In this document: positions 48,149 to 60,088 of the stretch, one piece after another | How the letters are laid out: each line of letters starts with the position of its first letter | How positions within the stretch are numbered: the stretch's first letter is position 1 | Origin: Botrytis cinerea B05.10 | Lineage: Eukaryota > Ascomycota > Leotiomycetes > Helotiales > Sclerotiniaceae | Reading direction: 5' to 3' | NCBI RefSeq assembly: GCF_000143535.2 | Contig: NC_037319.1 | Coordinates: forward strand, 1,426,001-1,490,000 | DNA: 64,000 bases | Notes under the pieces: generated by a model | Told to the model about the DNA's origin: nothing | Database searches by the model: none | Seen by the model: the letters and a program-made list of their open reading frames with translations, nothing else | Made by a program: the position numbers and the translations under genes

Positions 48149-50935
48149 CTTGAATCTATATACAACACCGTAAGACAAGCAAACATACAAAGGAGGTGAT
48201 GAAATGTCGTCTAACGTTGGGTAAATTTTACATTCGTCAACGCGGCTGATTTGCGCCGCAAGGTCATCTCAACGAAAAACGTAATCCCATTCACCTATTT
48301 GATTGGTCCATAATCACCTAGCCAATCATGAATTGCAAGTTCAACGGCTAAATTGGATATACCAGAAAAACACACAATGATACTCAAGTTGAATACTTAT
48401 TCAACCAGATATCCAATGAACCAATTGCCCAACAAAGCGACGATGATGACGAAAATACTGTCGACACACCCGTATACACCCATAAAACATGTGCGCAATA
48501 TTGCTATCTGTATATGGGCTTTGGGAGTAGAAATTGAGTGGCAACCTTATATATGCTTAACCCAGCTCTCAGAACAACAGACCAAAAAAAATCCAAATAA
48601 TCCAACGAATTGAAAACAATGCAAGGTAAGTAAATCATCGAAGAACACAACGTCGCTTCAATACTTCGTCTTCTCCCCATCCCAATCATCACTGCATGTA
48701 TCAAACCAACAAACTTCCACTCCTTCGAGCTCACAATATCAGCATTATAGTCAGTCAACTGCAAAGATTAAATTGAAGTTTAAGTTTAAGAAGCGAGGTC
48801 GTCCTCTCACCCTTAAAAGTCTAAAAGCTTGGATCATCTACATGTCAATCCGCAAGATCTAACTAATAACCTATTCATCCACTCGTCAGGTTACTTTTCT
48901 TCTAAAATTTCTAAAATCGACATGTCTATAAATATTTCCCATAAATAAATTGTCACAAAACATGAAAAAGAGTTTATAATTCACGGGACAATAGCTAGTC
49001 CACGATGATGATGATGGGATGAGTGACAGCCACATGGTTCACTGTTTCACTTTGTTACGTTTTCCAGCATTTCAAGTATTTTCTACAAGTTACTGATATA
49101 TATATATATATATATAACATTTCGAACCAACATATAGAATTCTGCCGAGCTATTAGTAGTATCGGTTATTTAATCATCCAGCCAGGGGCCTAAGTGAGGA
49201 ACGAATATGAGATGAAGAGGAACAAGATACCTATATATATATACCCAGTAGGTGCTAGTCTATGCAATCTCGATATCGAGGTCCTCGAGAATCAGATCAA
49301 GATACATGCACGAATATTCCCAAATGTAAAAAGGTAATGACGTACAACTGTATTAGAAATGAAATCTTGCAGAGAGATACAAACAAGTACAAACCAATCA
49401 GTCTCTAGACAGGAGAAAGAAAGTGGATTAATATGAAAGTACACTCATACTATACTGCACGCCTATGAGTCAACACACATATCCCCCTTTTTTATACAGC
49501 TCAAGATATTTCCAGGACATAAATCGCTAAGGAAAAAGAATATTATAGCAACAATTTCATATTTTTCGCTCAAGTAATATAACAGAATACATACACATAC
49601 CCAATGCAAGACCGAAAAAAACTCTCCAAACAAACCCAAAACCCCGCTCTCACATCTCCCCTCTTCCTCGCTCCCTCCCCCCACATCTCCCAACAGCAAA
49701 TCCTCATATCCAGCCCCTTCCTATCCATTACCACACGGCCACAACCCAAAACCTAAACCCTAAAACCTACCTCAGCAGACACCACACCATTCCCAAATCC
49801 TCCTACGCCGCCGGATTCAGCACACTCACAATACAATCCTGGATTACAATTCACCTCCACTTCTCATTTTCTTCTCGTGAGACTTCCAGAAACCAAAAAA
49901 AAAAAAAAAAAAAAAGGAGATCCATCAAAATCTACCTCGCGAGAATTTTAGTGCAGGCGTCGTTGATATCGTGGTGGAAAACTTGACCGCGGGAGCTGGA
50001 AGTTGATGTGGGGAATGGGGTTGTGGTGTTGCTGCTGAAATTGGGGAGGTGGAAAATGCAGTTGTAATCTGGGATGTGATGATAGTTGGTGCCCTAGAAG
50101 ACGAGGGAGTTGGGAAATTTGTTTATGGTGTGATGGAATTAGAAGGAGAAGGAGAAGGAGAAGAGGAAAGAAACATAGTAAGTGTCTAGATATCAAGAAG
50201 ACCTCTTTTCGCACTATAACATATAGAATACTTTACGCAAAACTTTTCAAAATCAATCTGTTATAAGAATCAAAGAAAACAACACTAATTTATCACAGGT
50301 AGAGAAGGGGGAAAAAAAAGAAAACATAGTACACTCGTTTTTAGTATTGAGATTTCTTATTCGTAAAGATTATCAAGTAAATCTCCAAATACTTCAAATA
50401 CCCATATCTTCACTTCCTCCAACCCTCTCTCCCCCCTGACTCAATTCCCACTCCAAGAGATCTATTAAAGCAAAAAATCTCCAATGTCCAAATTCCCATC
50501 CCATCCCATCCCAAATATACACTCCCAAGATTGTAAAACACATTCCCAAGAAGCCCAATCAATATTTCCGAATTCGTCATTCCGTGGCACGCACATCCTC
50601 ATTCCTCCCTTCACCACCTCTTACCCGAAATCGCCAATCCCAAAATTTCCCAACCTGCGTTCATAATACTTTCCTTCCCCTCGTCTCAAAAAGGAAAGAC
50701 TGACTGAAACTATCTCATCACCTAGGAAAATTTTAAACTCTCTTTCCGTCATTCCTTCATTCTTTGATGTTTTCGTTATTTGGGCAAGCTCCATCCAGCT
50801 CGTAAGACTGTTAAATGTCTATGTATTTGAATGACTTCGAGTAATGATGATTGGAATTTTCAAAGATCTTCCAACTTTGATGTATAGCAAGAATTTGTAA
50901 CTTGCTTTCTGCTTTGCTTCTCATTTTACTTCCAT
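48149..50935. other. Intergenic region
   Basis: HET promoter on the left. A minus-strand open stretch at 48504-48764 looks protein-like (contains SSKEWKFVGLIHAVMIGMG) but has no usable ATG or clear joins. TA repeats occur near 49097-49116 and an A22 run near 49893-49914. A minus-strand low-complexity frame at 49948-50214 starts with a hydrophobic Leu run; I do not call it. The right end contains the DUF3431 promoter. Confidence 0.45.
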
Positions 50936-52162
50936 ATGACAATGCCTTTTCCTAAGAAATTGATCCCATTTGCTTCGTTACTAACTGCGACATTTTTGCT
51001 TTTACTCTGCAAGCCATTTCTCAACACTAGATTGGAACCGACTGAATCAGGACCTAGTCAATGGCAAAATGATATCCGATTACATGGTGCGAAATGGAGG
51101 GCGATGCAAGAAACACAAAAACCAATATCGTTTCGTCCAGGTATAGTGAAACCATTTCCTGCGACATACTCGAAAATGCTCGTTATCTCGAGGACGAAAG
51201 AAGAAGATGTGAATTGGATAAAAGAGAATTTCGAGAATGATACTAGTATCCAATCAACCATATATACAGCGGACGACCCGAAAGCCGAATATCATCCACC
51301 GAAGAATAAAGGTCATGAGGTTATGATATACCTTTCTTATATAATTGAGAATTATAACAATCTTTCGGATGTCAACATATTCATGCATTCTCATCAAATG
51401 ACATGGCATAACAATGAACTTCTCGATCTCGATGCCGTTCAGATGATCTCAAGGCTCTCTTCCGAACGTGTTATACGAGAAGGATATATGAATTTGCGAT
51501 GTCATTGGCATCCAGGATGTCCAGATTGGATGCATCCAGGGATAGTGGAGGAGGATGATAACAAACAAGAGCAGACTATCATGGCAAGAGCATGGTTGGA
51601 ACTTTTCCCACTTGAACCTATTCCAACAGTGCTTGCACAACCTTGTTGCGCACAATTTGCAGTTTCGAAAGAGAGGATTCGAACTCTGCCACTGGCAAGA
51701 TACATTTCCTATCGGGATTGGTTGTTGAGAACCGAGATATCGGATTATATAAGTGGTAGAGTGTGGGAATATATCTGGCAATTTGTTTTTGCAGGACAAA
51801 CGACATTATGCCCGAAAGAACACATTTGCTATTGTGATGGGTATGGTATTTGCTTTGGGGGAGAAATGGAATATCAAGCATATTGGGAGAACCAAACGGA
51901 AAAGGATAATTTGAATATTCGACTTGAGGACTGGAATGTACGAAATGGAGAGATGCAGAATTTGATAGATGAAGGAAGAGGAGATGAAATGGAGAGTTCG
52001 GAGAAACCCGACTCGGCAATCAAAGAGAAGCTAGAGAGGGAGATTGCTGAAATCCAACGCTGGCTAGAAGCAAGCAAAGAAGAAGCAATGAAACGTGGGG
52101 ATGTGGCTCTCAACCGAGCGATAGAAGCAGGTAGAGAATGGAAAGACGGCGATGGATTTTGA
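50936..52162 (+). CDS. DUF3431-family type II membrane protein
   Basis: Single exon, 408 residues. Residues 8-28 (LIPFASLLTATFLLLLCKPFL within the start) form a signal anchor, so the bulk should face the secretory lumen or outside. The DUF3431 block follows: MLVISRTKEEDVNWI (about 82-96), IYTADDP, GHEVMIYLSYIIENYNNL, then FMHSHQMTWHNN (about 149-160), and CCAQFAVSKERIR (about 243-255). The HSHQ...WHN motif and the CCAQFAV block recall glycosyltransferase-like folds, but the family function is unknown. Paired Cys near YVCPKEHICYCDG-like sequence (TLCPKEHICYCDGYGICF) may form disulphides. The C-terminal 60 residues are a charged helix, possibly a coiled coil. Confidence 0.9.
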   Translation: MTMPFPKKLIPFASLLTATFLLLLCKPFLNTRLEPTESGPSQWQNDIRLHGAKWRAMQETQKPISFRPGIVKPFPATYSKMLVISRTKEEDVNWIKENFENDTSIQSTIYTADDPKAEYHPPKNKGHEVMIYLSYIIENYNNLSDVNIFMHSHQMTWHNNELLDLDAVQMISRLSSERVIREGYMNLRCHWHPGCPDWMHPGIVEEDDNKQEQTIMARAWLELFPLEPIPTVLAQPCCAQFAVSKERIRTLPLARYISYRDWLLRTEISDYISGRVWEYIWQFVFAGQTTLCPKEHICYCDGYGICFGGEMEYQAYWENQTEKDNLNIRLEDWNVRNGEMQNLIDEGRGDEMESSEKPDSAIKEKLEREIAEIQRWLEASKEEAMKRGDVALNRAIEAGREWKDGDGF

Positions 52163-52735
52163 TGACGTAGACGGATCTATCAATTAGTTGAGTTGTGTCA
52201 TTGTGTCTTGCCTTTCTGAAGGTTCAATCCGATCATGATTTACTCAACAGGTGAAGCTTGAGATTATCTCCAGTTAGTTGTTGATCACGGTACTTGGTCA
52301 CGACAATCTTTTTCTTGGGGGAGAGCACGTGGACGAGTAACTCCAACAAGGGATTTCCTAGTTTGGGAAAGAACGATCGACGACTGGACGTCTGGCACTT
52401 GACGTTCACTACCGTAATCTTATATGTGGATGATTAACGGATGACTGGCGTGCCGGCTCTCAACCCACCAAATATCTATGCGATCACTCAGTAAGGTAAG
52501 GTTACATCAACGTTTAACCTCATGTCCCCTGAGAGATTCTGAAAGATCCCGCGCCCCTGCCACACAAACGCGGACCACATGTCGATCACGTGTAGGGTTC
52601 ATGGCCCTCGAGTCCTTGGGCCTGTGACGGACGTTGTCATGTTTCCTGGGTGTGGCATGAAGGACAGGTGAAGCCATTCCAGGTATGGCTCGTCGAGATG
52701 GTTGCGATGATGGATTTTCCGATGGGGTGGGCGAA

Positions 52736-52764
52736 GGATAGGGATAGGGATAGGGATAGGGATA
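52736..52764 (+). repeat. (GGGATA)n hexamer repeat
   Basis: Four to five copies. Confidence 0.9.
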
Positions 52765-52985
52765 TACCTACACCATGATGTGATTTTCAGCTTGATTTGG
52801 AAATTGGGAATGGCAGAAATTCAACTGCAAAGGATGATAGCGGATCAAATATATGACGGGAGGGAAGTGACATGTAATGTAAAGTGGCACGAAGTGGATG
52901 GATGAGGGGACTGGGCGAGATGAGATGAGATGGATCATGGTTCTTTGCAACTTTTCAATACCTATCTGTTGCTCTATTAACCTAG

Positions 52986-53050
52986 GTGATGATGGTGATG
53001 ATGATGGTGATGATGGTGATGATGGTGATGATGGTGATGATGGTGACGAT
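52986..53050 (+). repeat. (GATGGTGAT)n repeat
   Basis: About 65 bp of imperfect GAT/GGT triplets in tandem. Confidence 0.9.
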
Positions 53051-53483
53051 GTTGATTCTTCAAATGAAGTTATGTGGATCTACTCTTCCAAGGGGGTTTC
53101 CATCGCATACAGAGTGCATACCTACCTACATAGCATGAACCATCCATCCACATGCATTCACCTATTCAATCAATAGGATAAATCCCACGAGCCCCACTCC
53201 TTTTTCACCCACCCACCTACCCACCCACCTACCCACCCACGACACGACGATCGGCCATTGGAAGATCCGACCCATAGTATGCTTTCCGCCTTGACTCGTT
53301 TTTGGTCTCCGCGCGTTCACATCTTTTGCTTCTTCTGCTTCCTTTGCATTCTCTTTCTCGATTCTTCATACAATTTTACGATCTCGTCTTGGGTGAATGG
53401 TCCCAGCTGCCACGGGATCAAGATCGATCAACTTCCTCTCTCATCGCAAGCGAACCGTGTTGTAACTTATCCTCCGTCAGTTA

Positions 53484-53521
53484 GACTGGGTGACTGGGCG
53501 ACTGGGCGACTGGGTGACTGG
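53484..53521 (+). repeat. (GACTGGGC/T)n octamer repeat
   Basis: Four to five copies alternating GGGC and GGGT. Confidence 0.85.
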
Positions 53522-54250
53522 CGCTCGACGGGATTCGATATCTGATAGATTAGATCAGCTCGAGATCAGCCAATCCACAAGGGCCAGACCACCGAGTAGC
53601 AATATGATATGGCGTTGATGTACACTATACACTGTACACTGTACACTGTACATGGGACCCGAGACAGTGCGAAACAATCCACCGATAATGCTGTCTCGAG
53701 GAGAATAAGATAAGGAATGTGCCTTGGGAGAAGATGGTGAAAAGCACGTCGGTGATATTCTCGTCACGGACAATGAGATGATCAGGCACCTTGTCTCGAG
53801 CTTGTATTTTCCATGTCACTGTCACATTGACCGTTACACAACGGCCTTGTCTCAATTTTGGTGTATATACTATCTGCTGTATACTATGTGATATGTTGTA
53901 TGCTATGTCATGTATGTTATGTGCGCATGTTACAAGGCTACAAGAGTTCCAACGTTTACTAGTGACATTGCACCAACATCTGCTTGGTTGTTGTCGTTAT
54001 ATATAAATATAAAAGAGGGCTTGAGAGGCAAAGAGTGGGACATTCACACCATTGGCTAAGATGCGTTCTTTGAAGTACCACCTCTTGAGTAAGTTTGTTA
54101 AGCAAAGCGACGGTGTTGCTTTTTTCTATTACTTGAACATGACTTGGTAAGAGGTACATGACCTACCCGGCAGCTACCTCTCATGATCAATTGGTTTCAG
54201 CAAGATGGGTTTGACGAGAAAGTCCTTCTTTTGTACCGTATTACAATGTG

Positions 54251-54293
54251 CAATGCAATGCAATGCAATGCAATGCAATGAATGTGCAATGCA
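54251..54293 (+). repeat. (CAATG)n pentamer repeat
   Basis: Six perfect copies, a break, then two more. Confidence 0.9.
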
Positions 54294-54853
54294 ATTTACC
54301 ATGCCATGTCCCATACCATGTCTTCTCTTAAGAATGTGCTTTTCTTTTTCCTGCTTTGAGAAGAACATTGGATGAACACCCTTCTCCCAGAAAGCAAAGA
54401 CCCTTCCTTCATCTGAAGGCTTGAAATTTAAACCGTCGTGCCAAATTGGACGAATGGATTCATTTGAATGCCCCTGCTTGAGATCAATAGTCAAGAGCCA
54501 CGGACGGCATACGACTACTAGCACATTGTAGAGCTATTAAGTAGTCTGGGCAGTGGAAGCCAATGACAATTGCTTCCCGGCAGCACCTTCCTCCCTCACC
54601 GAACTCACTTGGTTCTTCCGCATCACGATTCGAGACTCACGATTCACGTTTTTGCTCTCTCTTGCCGGCTCCTCGCACGACTTGATCGAATGAGGAAATC
54701 GATGGGTCAAGGTCATTCATGGTCATGGTAGCTTCTTTCCTCTTCAGCCCCAGATTACTAAGTTTGGCCATTTGGGTAGGAAGTGAGGAATGCTCTGGAC
54801 TGATTTGGGTCGCTGCTCCTTGCTCTCCTGTCTAGGTATCGGGGCGTCGAGGG

Positions 54854-54917
54854 AAACAGAGACAGAGACAGAGAGACAGAGACAGAGAGACAGAGAAACA
54901 GAGAGACAGAGAGACAG
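54854..54917 (+). repeat. (AGAGAC)n repeat
   Basis: About 60 bp of CAGAGA/GACAGA words, strongly purine-rich. Confidence 0.9.
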
Positions 54918-55335
54918 GCACGCCACACCGGCCTACCTGCGCCACAGCAACTCACCTCCCTATCTGCCTCCCGAGGTGGTGTTGTGTGTTTTGCACAATT
55001 TGCACCTCAAAGACAGAGGGAATCACTCCATAAGAAATCATAACATTAATTCCTTTTTCGAAACCTTAAGGATATGGACATTTCACGCCAAAAAGCAACT
55101 CCACCCCGGGTCACAATATATAATGGAATGGTCCCGTCGTCGGACACGCTCACTCATTTAGATTGGGGGAATTAAACTTTCGTCTTAATTTTTAATCTTC
55201 CCACTTTCCACTTTCCACTTTTTAAACTATTTACATCGCCACAAGGATTATACCAGTGGCCCTCTCTTGATTCGTCAATTCGCCAGCTGTGCCCAAGAAT
55301 TTCACCCTAGACTCCCGATACTCCCAGGATTCGTC

Positions 55336-58300
55336 ATGTCGACGAAGTCATCAGGATTTGGAGATCAATCACATTTACCACAACCCCTCCAAAGAAAAGG
55401 TCGTGCGTATGGTCCTGGTGTGCGGACTATTATAGGCGTTGAACGTAGCGGTTCTGTTATTGGTGGGAACGGGGATGGATCTGGCAATGGCTTTGGCAAT
55501 GGAAATGCAAATGCAACTGGAAATCGGAATGGAAGTACTCCTCGTCTAAGGCCGCCTCCAATTCTGTCTTTGGTATGTCATAAAACTACTCACATCAGTC
55601 TGTGCAATTCTCCTGTCTTTTTTCTCTCTCCCTCGCGGTGCAATTCCAATTTTGTATATCTTTCTCATTTCGACCATTGGAATAGACACACAGGCATATA
55701 CATATCTTCACCATACTCAAAATCGGGGGACATCTCCTTTGCTAGTTGCATAGATGTGGAAACACTTGAAGCAGAAGAGAAGGAACAGCCTTCAGGATAC
55801 ATCCCATGTATGTTGATGATCATCATTTGTTTTCTCCGTCATTTACAAGGGCTTGATTGAGTCTTCACGCAATTTCAACCATGTCATACTATTGATTTTC
55901 ATCGGAGAATTAATTCTTCACTTGACGCATTCTTGTGAAATGTGGGAAAGGGGACAACTTCAAAGCGTCACTTAATTTCACTTGTATTTATTTACTGCCA
56001 TTCAGTGCCTTGCCGTTCAGCCATTGATGCTCAATTGAGCTTTGTGAAGAGAGCAAGACGAGATATTATTTTCTAGCTGAACTGACATCACTCTTGCCAC
56101 AACTAGTTTCCTCACCCTAATCAATCGACATCTACCACGTCTGCGGAAATGAACATGCAAGGTTTAGCGGATCGTCGTAAAGGAGCACTTACTTATGCAA
56201 AAAATCCCGGCTTTACACTCCCCACCAAAATCGACGAAGCAAGTACAGGAGAAGAAGAAGAAGAAGGCGGTGCGGAAGTGAACGACATACCATTTTACAA
56301 ACCCTATAGGCCAGGTTTGGGGGGACCCCATTTGGCAGGGCCCTCGCAAGCAAGTCGGTCAAGAAGACATTCATTAGAGAGAGGATTTGATTCTAGCAGT
56401 CCAAGACGGGGAACTGCATCACCCACACCCAGCAAGGCGGCAAAGATTCTACAAGCTCAAGTTGGTATTCCTCTGCGGACAAGGTGAGTTTTAAATAATC
56501 ATCTACTGCTTTGATAAAGTCAGTTGACGCATCATAGTAGTAGTCTATACAACGAAGAACACCGTGAGTCTGGAGAACATCTACCAGAAGCATTCGATAT
56601 TTCAGAGAGAGAGGGGCGCACAGAAATTAGAGATTCAAAGCCAAACATACTATCTTCACCACAATCAATATCTTCGCCTTCGACAATGCGTTCGCGTTCG
56701 CGTTCTCGAGGTGGCTCCGTGTCGTCATATCAAACTAATGCGACATCTTTACCAGCACTGCAAAAGACAGGAGTTCTAGAAGATGGAGAAGTGTTGGAAC
56801 CATTAAATGAAGAAGATATTGATCCTGGATCTTTTGACCTTGTGGCGGCAACTGAGACTGGAGGCAAACGATATTCTCTAGAAACAAGATCAGAACAGCT
56901 CTTTTCGACAGAGCATCTACGAATAATCTTCAGTGATCCTTCACTACTTTTAAGATTTACTTCTTTTCTAGGCGCACATAGACCTTCTTCAATTCCTATA
57001 CTCATATATTACCTAGATGCTGTTAAAGCACTCAAGGCTATTTCATATTCAAATGCAATTGCGGAAGCTCTGGAACCAATTCCGGGTTTTGATTTTACTG
57101 CGACCGCAGCCTCTAAGACAATGAGCAGTGTGTTAGAAGAAAAGGCGGCAAAGGCTTTCGATGTTTTAGTTCGAGAGGATCTCCCTGCTTATATTACATG
57201 GGCATACATACAGACCGTCAGTATATCGATCCAGAGACGAATCACTGGAACTTTACCAGCGCATCTGAGAGAGGCATCTGAGGGCTTAGCTGAGGTTTTT
57301 TGTTTAACTGATCCATCTCGTCCGGATAACCCTATTGTTTTTGCTTCTGAGGGTATGTTTCAATGAACTAAATGGTAGACTTTAGCTAATCATAATTTAG
57401 AATTCCACCGAACCACACAGTATGGTATGAGTTATGTTCTTGGCAGGAATTGTAGATTCTTGCAAGGACCAAAAACAAACCCGTTCAGTGTGAGGAGAAT
57501 TCGAGAGAAGATTGAGGCCGGCCAGGAACATTGCGAGACTTTTCTGAATTAGTAAGTTTCGTCTGAACACGCTAGGAGATGATGGCTAATCAAATAATAG
57601 TCGACGAGATGGATCTCCATTTATGAATCTCCTAATGTGTGCCCCACTATGCGATAGTCGAGGCACGATTCGATATTTCATTGGTGCGCAGGTCGACATT
57701 TCGGGTTTAGTCAAAGAATGCTCAGAACTAGAATCTCTACAACGTCTTGTTGCGGCAGATAAACTTGCCGAGGAGCGTGAAGCAGAACAAGCAGCAAATC
57801 CCGATGTTGAACTGGAGGAGCTCCCAGCACCGCCACCGAAAGACGAATTCCAAGAATTAAGCGAGATGTTAAATATGCAGGAGCTGGACACAGTACGCAA
57901 GTGGGGAGGAAGAATGCACAAAGAGACCGAGGAGGATCACCCTGACAGCAATTTTCAAAAGGGCAACTGGCATAAACCAAGATTACATATCAAGAGTACA
58001 AGTCCCGAAAATCTAAACACACAACTTGGACGTGTTAGTGGAAAACTTGGCGGTATATATGAGAATTATCTTCTTGTTCGTCCATACCCCAGTTTGAGAG
58101 TTTTGTTTGCAAGTCCGACACTTAGGGTGCCTGGCATTTTACAATCGCCTTTCATGGCAAAAATTGGGGGCAGCAATCGTGTTCGTGAGGAGTTAACTCA
58201 AGCTCTTGCTGATGGAAGAGGTGTCACTGCTAAAGTACGCTGGGTAACAAAAGATGATTTGGATGGTCGACCACGCTGGATACACTGCACACCACTTATC

Positions 58301-58591
58301 GGCTCTAATGGCTTAATTGGTGTATGGATGATAGTTATTGTCGATGATGAAGCTTCACAACATAACAGCAAGAGATATAGACTCGCCCCAGCTGTGGATC
58401 CAAGATTTGGAAGAACTATACCATTTACGGGCAAAGCAGAGAGTAGTGCGGGAAGTATCCGGGATTTCTCCATTATCCATAACGATGCATCCTCATTTCA
58501 ACCAAGAACTCCGAGATCACACAAAAGTGTTGATCTTGACGATGAGGGTAGTATGAGGAGTGGGAGTCCGTACACTTTGAGGATTGATTAA
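55336..58591 (+). CDS. lov4: RGS-LOV blue-light photoreceptor (BcLOV4 type)
   Basis: Five exons, 55336-55572, 56107-56483, 56538-57352, 57401-57551 and 57601-58591, give 856 residues; all joins are in phase. An Asn/Gly-rich N-terminus (about 45-72) and a basic Ser/Arg-rich linker (about 255-270) precede an RGS domain at about 320-400 (LRIIFSDPSLLLRFTSFLG, IPILIYYLDAVKAL). The LOV domain spans about 456-557: LAEVFCLTDPSRPDNPIVFAS, then GRNCRFLQGP with C494 as the flavin-adduct cysteine, then SPFMNLLMCAPLCDSRGTI and YFIGAQVDIS. An acidic/basic helix follows (J-alpha-like), then a second PAS-like region (about 665-770, VRPYPSLRVLFASPTLR ... IGVWMIVIVDDE). RGS-LOV proteins are known to bind anionic membrane lipids under blue light. 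Here the residues needed for flavin photochemistry are intact. Confidence 0.93.
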
Positions 58592-60088
58592 TCGATCCAT
58601 CTGAAAACATCACGATGGGAAGCGGGGGATCCTTGGTATTGTTTGCTCGCGATGTAGTTTTCTTTTGTCGTGGAGGTTTCAAGTATCGCTATACTACTAG
58701 CTGAACAGCTTAGGCTGATGGACAGGACGGGAGGTGGTTTGGTTTTCTTCTTCGGGCGATTGCGTTGCATTTTAGCGTGTTGTTTTTCTTGTCGCACTAT
58801 TGTTATGAATTTGTGTTTCAAGCATACTGTATTACTTTTACTGTCAAGTCATATGGACTATGAAGATGAGAAGTCCTTGTTGGGGGGAAGGGGGGAAATA
58901 AACGGATGGGATACGGGAAAAGGGATGAACGGGGGAAGAAAGACAAAAGAAAGATGATTGAAAGGAAGATAAAACTTAATATTGCAGCGAAAGGGCTGGC
59001 ATGGTTGCTTGCAAAAGGAGGATGAACGACATTGGCATTGGCATTAACATCAGGTTGGAATTTTTTGGCACTGGGCATGATGATGCACTTATTGCTTTGG
59101 CTATGGCTAGAAAATTTGCTTGGCTAGGGTGGTTGGACTGTGTATAAATAATATGATACGATACCGACTCATCGTTAGGTATCTCGTTAGATTGAATCTC
59201 TCGAATACGAATATTAGTCCATCGAGAGAGTTTGTTTGTTGTATCTTGTGCGTTTGGATAGTGATGGTGATAGTGATGTTTATGTATATGTATATGTGTA
59301 TATGAGAATAAGAAATATTTGCATTTTTTTTTTGTTTTGTGGAGGGTAGGTATGTAGGTAAGATAGATAGATAGATACTAGAGTATACAAAAGAAAATTT
59401 AATCTCAATCTCAAGTTGGAATTGGATTTTGAGTTTGAATTTTGAGTTTGAGAATCAGATAGGGGAGAAAGAAGAGAGAAGGAAGAAAATACGTTTAATT
59501 TTCATTCCATGAATTTCTATTCTATCCACTCCTTTCCTTTCCTTTCCATTTCATTCCCACCTAACAAAGTCAGTCAAACTCAAACTCCATATTGCGCTGT
59601 GCACAACCCTAATACATCTATCCATTAACATGTGCATAACATAACCATAACCATAACGCTGATCCCATCCCATTCCATTCCATCCTATATGTTTACCCCT
59701 CCCCCCCTCCTACCCTATCCTACCCTACCTCCGACCACTGTCAAAATCAGACGCCCGAGGTATAATACAATACATCATTTACACATTACCAATTCAGATT
59801 TTTGAAACCATCCTGGTTCATACATATATCACTTGATATATTTCGAACATGCGACGGAGGAAATAAGAAGTCTTGAATCATCTCGTGATCTCTTGCTCTT
59901 TCTCATCCTTTTCTCTCAAAGAAAAGTTGACCTCCACATAGTCCCATGCCGCGTTTCATTCGTCCATGCCGATCCATGCCGTGCAATACTGAAACTCTTC
60001 GCTGAAGATGAAGCAGTCTGTTGATTTCCATCAACTTGGTAAAATGTAACAATGTCCTTATCCGACGAATTTCATCCAAACCCCCTTT
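58592..60088. other. Convergent spacer
   Basis: 3' flanks of the RGS-LOV gene (plus) and the transcription factor (minus). It has a GTATAT-rich stretch (59280-59300), a T9 run and GATA repeats near 59310-59380, and C-rich words near 59690-59730. No gene seen. Confidence 0.55.

Larger units (their letters stand above)
52163..55335. other. Intergenic region
   Basis: Three kilobases with several repeats (separate entries) and no credible coding frame. TGTACACTGTACACTG-type repeats occur at 53617-53652. The last 400 bp, ending in a C/T-rich stretch, are the likely promoter and leader of the RGS-LOV gene. Confidence 0.5.

Noticed and set aside
49948..50214. Minus-strand frame with a Leu-rich hydrophobic start, like a secreted peptide
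   Set aside because: The Leu run comes from a GAAGGA repeat; the rest is Gln/His/Pro low complexity with no homology cue.
51676..51690. GATTCGAACTCTGCC resembling an antisense tRNA B-box
   Set aside because: It is inside the DUF3431 coding exon and no tRNA cloverleaf surrounds it.
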